Shown: piece by piece, positions 7,119 to 9,017 of the stretch
Layout of the letters: the number at the start of each line of letters is the position of its first letter
Position numbering within the stretch: position 1 is the first letter of the stretch
Origin: Bacteroidales bacterium
GTDB lineage: Bacteria > Bacteroidota > Bacteroidia > Bacteroidales > F082
Length of the DNA: 9,017 bases
NCBI GenBank assembly: GCA_020853175.1
Contig: JADYZK010000064.1
Span: forward strand, 1-9,017
Direction: 5' to 3'
Made by a program: the position numbers and the translations under genes
Notes under the pieces: generated by a model
The model's input: only the letters and a program-made list of their open reading frames with translations
What the model was told of the DNA's origin: nothing
The model's database searches: none

Positions 7119-8012
7119 TTATTTCCACAGGTCTTCGGTCAGCCAGTTTTCAGGGAAACCCATCTCTTTTGTCTGTTCCAATGGGCAAGTTTTCATTAAC
7201 CCTTTGAGCTGCGCACTATATGTACTTTCTGGATCTATTATTTTCAAAACATAAGTGATACATGATAATACTGCATACAGCTTGTTTGTGTATATAGATT
7301 TATTTTTAAGGAAACTTTGGGTTGGATCAGTGGGCAATTTGATTTGAATGAGTCGTCTATTCCAAATTCGACCATGATGTGCACAAATATTTCTTAATGT
7401 ACTAAAGCAGAGCATCCAATTTTCTATTATTGACACATCTTTAAGTCCAAAATGGTTAGTTACAGCATCCTTTTCAGGTCCTTTTTTCAGGTTTTGAAAA
7501 ATTTTAGATAACAAACCCAAACTGATTACCTCTAAACTCATCCAGCTAGGTGGTTCTTTTGGATCGGAATATTTACTTTTATAGTGGCTTATGAATGTTT
7601 CATTACTTCTTTCACTTTCTTTTTGTAAGCTTTCCAGGTGTTCGATAAATCGCGTTTGATCTCTGTAAAGTTCAGGCTTTAGTTGCCAGTGACTTCCATA
7701 ACGTATAGCAAAATGATAGATGATCTGAGTTCTTAAAGCGACTTCTATTTTTTCAATACTTTCAAAGATGAATAGCCGAAGTTTTCTGTCAAAAACATAC
7801 AGTTCTATTATTTGGTCAAAAGAAATGTCAACATTAAATGGTTGATCCTCCTTTAAGTTGTCCTGAAAGGGGTAGGTATATGCTCTCAAACGATAATAAC
7901 TAATGTTTGAGAGGTAGTTTTGAGCTCTTGATTCATTCTCAAACTTAAGTCCTCTGTCTTTAAGTTTTGATACTTGCTCAGATATTTTAATTGGTAACTT
8001 ATTATATTTCAA
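7119..8012 (-). CDS. Abi_2-family abortive infection protein (AbiD/AbiF type) with a HEPN RNase motif
   Basis: The 297-residue protein has the family features in order: an N-terminal segment ISEQVSKLKDRGLKF (9-23) and YLSNISYYRLRAYTYPF (33-49); the central helix FDRKLRLFIFESIEKIEVALR (74-94, a near-signature of Abi_2); PPSWMSLEVISLGLLSKIF (154-172); and LRNICAHHGRIWNR (206-219). The last holds R207-x4-H212, the HEPN RxxxxH ribonuclease signature, so it is predicted to cut RNA, probably as a toxin in phage defence. Family members are linked to abortive infection, and AbiF-type proteins have been reported with an adjacent RNA antitoxin and as relatives of Cas13. The start is TTG at 8012, because no ATG lies between there and the conserved N-terminus and the upstream in-frame extension has no ATG or GTG. 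It is AT-rich compared with its neighbours and ends 22 nt from the left repeat, reading toward the thioredoxin-panC unit with no terminator between. Length is normal for the family and the gene looks intact. Confidence 0.88.
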   Translation of the reverse strand: MKYNKLPIKISEQVSKLKDRGLKFENESRAQNYLSNISYYRLRAYTYPFQDNLKEDQPFNVDISFDQIIELYVFDRKLRLFIFESIEKIEVALRTQIIYHFAIRYGSHWQLKPELYRDQTRFIEHLESLQKESERSNETFISHYKSKYSDPKEPPSWMSLEVISLGLLSKIFQNLKKGPEKDAVTNHFGLKDVSIIENWMLCFSTLRNICAHHGRIWNRRLIQIKLPTDPTQSFLKNKSIYTNKLYAVLSCITYVLKIIDPESTYSAQLKGLMKTCPLEQTKEMGFPENWLTEDLWK

Positions 8013-8040
8013 GAGTATAATAAATTTAAGTTGTCCCTGT

Positions 8041-8100
8041 AAAAATCGAAAACCAGCCCGGGTGCGCTGTTCAAATGGGAAGCGTGGCTGGTATTATTAC
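8041..8100 (-). ncRNA. Candidate structured small RNA upstream of the Abi_2 gene
   Basis: The predicted transcript starts about 8100 from the TATCTTTG promoter at 8104-8111. It can fold so that ACCAGCC (8092-8086) pairs with GGCTGGT (8058-8052) over 7 bp, enclosing a 4-bp hairpin CGCT (8084-8081) / AGCG (8068-8065) with a 12-nt loop and an unpaired CACCCG stretch. It ends in TTTCGATTTTT (8051-8041), like an intrinsic terminator with an interrupted U-tract. It contains no start codon of note and stops about 28 nt before the TTG of the toxin gene. The position fits the RNA partner of AbiF-type systems; it could instead be a leader or attenuator controlling read-through into the gene. Homology to a described RNA was not tested. 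Confidence 0.55.
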
Positions 8101-8103
8101 GTG

Positions 8104-8111
8104 CAAAGATA
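8104..8111 (-). promoter_or_regulatory. Promoter (TATCTTTG) for the small RNA and Abi_2 gene
   Basis: The minus strand reads TATCTTTGCA, the same ten bases as at the lysS promoter, and an exact TAnnTTTG match. No TTG at -33 was found. Transcription would start near 8100 and run leftward through the hairpin into the Abi_2 gene. Confidence 0.6.
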
Positions 8112-8146
8112 CAGAATATACTTGCCGATAAGTGATGGTTATTCAA

Positions 8147-8172
8147 AAAAACGAACATAATGTGTCGTTTTT
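8147..8172. terminator. Bidirectional terminator-like hairpin
   Basis: AAAAACGA (8147-8154) pairs with TCGTTTTT (8165-8172); ACA/TGT (8155-8157 with 8161-8163) can extend the stem past a bulged base. T-runs follow in both directions. On the minus strand it lies after the stop of the broken thioredoxin copy and before the small-RNA promoter, so it may insulate the cassette from upstream transcription. The stem is A/T-rich and therefore weak. Confidence 0.4.
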
Positions 8173-8209
8173 GTTTGTTTTGAGAAGTAGGTGAGGCTTG
8201 TAAAACGCT

Positions 8210-8338
8210 TTAATGCTTTTTGAATTCTTTAAATTGTTCTTGAGCACTATCGTTCACCATAAAATTAGGGTGTTGACTTTGTCCCATTTGATATAGCATT
8301 AAAAGGAATACGGTTGAATAAAAATAGCGCATTTTCAT
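8210..8338 (-). pseudogene. Truncated 5' copy of the thioredoxin-like gene (42 codons)
   Basis: Starts with ATG at 8338, at the same place in the repeat as the intact gene. The first 31 codons encode the signal peptide and the mature start, with four changes from the intact protein: F5Y, M11F, L24P and D29N. After 8247 it departs from homology and adds AQEQFKEFKKH before TAA at 8210. The thioredoxin fold and the active site are missing. It marks the right junction. A free signal-peptide-like micropeptide cannot be excluded, but decay of a duplicate is the simplest reading. Confidence 0.8.
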
Positions 8339-8472
8339 CGTTTTGCCTGTGTTTTATTTACATTCGCATTCATTTTCAGCCAGAAAAATAGAATAAACAT
8401 CGCTATGAGCAATTTTGAAAACAAGAAAGTACTGATCACCGGCGGTGCCTCGGGCATTGGCCTGTTGATGGG
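8247..8472. repeat. Right copy of the 226-bp direct repeat
   Basis: Partner of 6871-7096. This copy is continuous with the intact SDR gene on its right. The last 78 bp, which include all its SDR coding bases, are identical in both copies; all 11 differences lie in the first 148 bp. Outside the repeat, left of 8247 and right of 8472, the two flanks do not align. Confidence 0.97.
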
Positions 8473-9017
8473 GAAAAAGGCTTTGGAGCTGGGCGCAAGT
8501 CATTTTATCATCTGGGATCTCAATGCCAAACTATTGGAATCGGTGATCAATGAAATCACCACTTCAGGAAAAACGGCTTTAGGCTGTCGTGTAGATGTTT
8601 CAAACGCTGACGAAGTTGAAGCCGCATCAAAAACACTGCTTCAAGACAATTTGCTTCCCGACATTTTAATTTTAAATGCTGGAATAGTGTCGGGAAAATT
8701 TTTCCATACACACGAAAAAGGTGAGATTGAGCGTACCATCAACGTGAATGTTTTGGGTTGTATGCTTCCGGCACGGGCTTTTTTACCTGCTATGATTGCA
8801 CGTGGCAATGGGCATATTGTTTCTATTTCATCGGCTGCCGGCCTATTGGCCAATCCCAAAATGGCTGTTTATGCTGCCAGCAAATGGGCAGTGTATGGTT
8901 GGTCGGAGAGTTTGCGACTGGAAATGCAAGCACTTAAAACCGGAATTCAAATCACCACCGTAACGCCTAGCTTTATTGATACTGGCATGTTCGATGGCGT
9001 AAAAACCAATCCTATCA
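8405..9017 (+). CDS. Short-chain dehydrogenase/reductase, NAD-type (3' end outside the window)
   Basis: An oxidoreductase of the classical SDR family, acting on an unknown alcohol or ketone. The visible 204 residues hold the whole catalytic core: TGGASGIG (12-19) binds the nucleotide; Asp38 in IIWDLN at the end of strand 2 favours NAD(H) over NADP(H); NAG at 91-93; INVNVLG (112-118); Ser143 in HIVSISSAAG (137-146); and YAASK with Tyr156 and Lys160. The IIWD element and PSFIDTGMFDG (188-198) resemble the SDR16C/retinol and 17-beta-hydroxysteroid dehydrogenase-like group, so a lipid-like substrate is possible but unproven. ATG at 8405 is also the start kept in the stub at 7029. It was divergent from the thioredoxin-like gene before the insertion; a weak TACATTCG at 8359-8366 could be its -7 element. 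Confidence 0.92.
   Translation, partial: MSNFENKKVLITGGASGIGLLMGKKALELGASHFIIWDLNAKLLESVINEITTSGKTALGCRVDVSNADEVEAASKTLLQDNLLPDILILNAGIVSGKFFHTHEKGEIERTINVNVLGCMLPARAFLPAMIARGNGHIVSISSAAGLLANPKMAVYAASKWAVYGWSESLRLEMQALKTGIQITTVTPSFIDTGMFDGVKTNPI

Larger units (their letters stand above)
7097..8246. other. Inserted defence/toxin cassette between the direct repeats
   Basis: About 1150 bp with no counterpart in the rebuilt ancestral trx-SDR locus. It holds the Abi_2 gene, the candidate small RNA, a hairpin and the tail of the broken thioredoxin copy. Hand counts of three 60-base stretches in the Abi gene give about 28-35% G+C, against about 52-60% in two stretches of panC. No transposase, integrase, tRNA or terminal inverted repeats were seen. 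Recombination between the repeats would delete exactly 1376 bp and restore an intact divergent locus. Origin by homologous integration of a circle is an inference. Confidence 0.6.

Noticed and set aside
8041..8100. CRISPR-like direct repeat next to a Cas13-related protein
   Set aside because: The stem-loop element occurs only once; there is no repeat-spacer pattern and the protein has one RxxxxH motif, not the two of Cas13.
7097..8246. Cassette as an insertion sequence or transposon
   Set aside because: No transposase, no terminal inverted repeats at the edges, and the flanking repeat (226 bp, 95% identical) is far longer than a transposition target duplication.
8641..8859. 72-codon minus-strand ORF
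   Set aside because: Antisense shadow of the SDR gene, whose catalytic motifs run through this stretch on the plus strand.

Overview
The window reads as chromosomal DNA of a Bacteroidota member (Bacteroidetes). The evidence is a secreted protein ending in a type IX secretion (T9SS) sorting domain, a lysyl-tRNA synthetase with the C-terminal extension seen in this phylum, and several promoters of the TAnnTTTG type.

Layout. Bases 1-1635 (+) are the 3' end of a large secreted, multi-domain surface protein, closed by a strong terminator. Next comes lysS (+, 1805-3532) with its own TATCTTTG promoter. A perfect 14-bp hairpin then serves both lysS and the convergent minus-strand cluster. That cluster, read right to left, is a secreted thioredoxin-fold protein (6438-6962), panC (5553-6395), panD (5147-5503), a polytopic flippase-like membrane protein (4131-5150) and a heptose-1-phosphate adenylyltransferase, rfaE2 (3644-4144). 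Gaps are 42-49 nt or the genes overlap, so one polycistronic unit is likely. panC and panD supply the two pantothenate branches. The last two genes look like envelope genes.

The accessory part is 6871-8472. A 226-bp segment that once sat between the divergent thioredoxin and short-chain dehydrogenase (SDR) genes is present twice in direct orientation, 1376 bp apart, with 215 of 226 positions identical. Between the copies lies an AT-rich cassette with an Abi_2-family (AbiD/AbiF-type) HEPN gene (7119-8012, minus). Upstream of it is a candidate ~60-nt structured RNA with its own TATCTTTG promoter and a terminator-like 3' end. The left junction leaves a 27-residue stub of the SDR gene. The right junction leaves a 42-codon stub of the thioredoxin gene. 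The intact SDR gene follows and runs off the window. The layout is what single-crossover (Campbell-type) integration of a circle carrying a homologous segment would give; it puts a putative RNA-targeting defence or toxin module upstream of a housekeeping operon without destroying either flanking gene.

No rRNA, tRNA, CRISPR array, transposase or integrase was seen. Everything here was read by eye; no database search or folding program was run.
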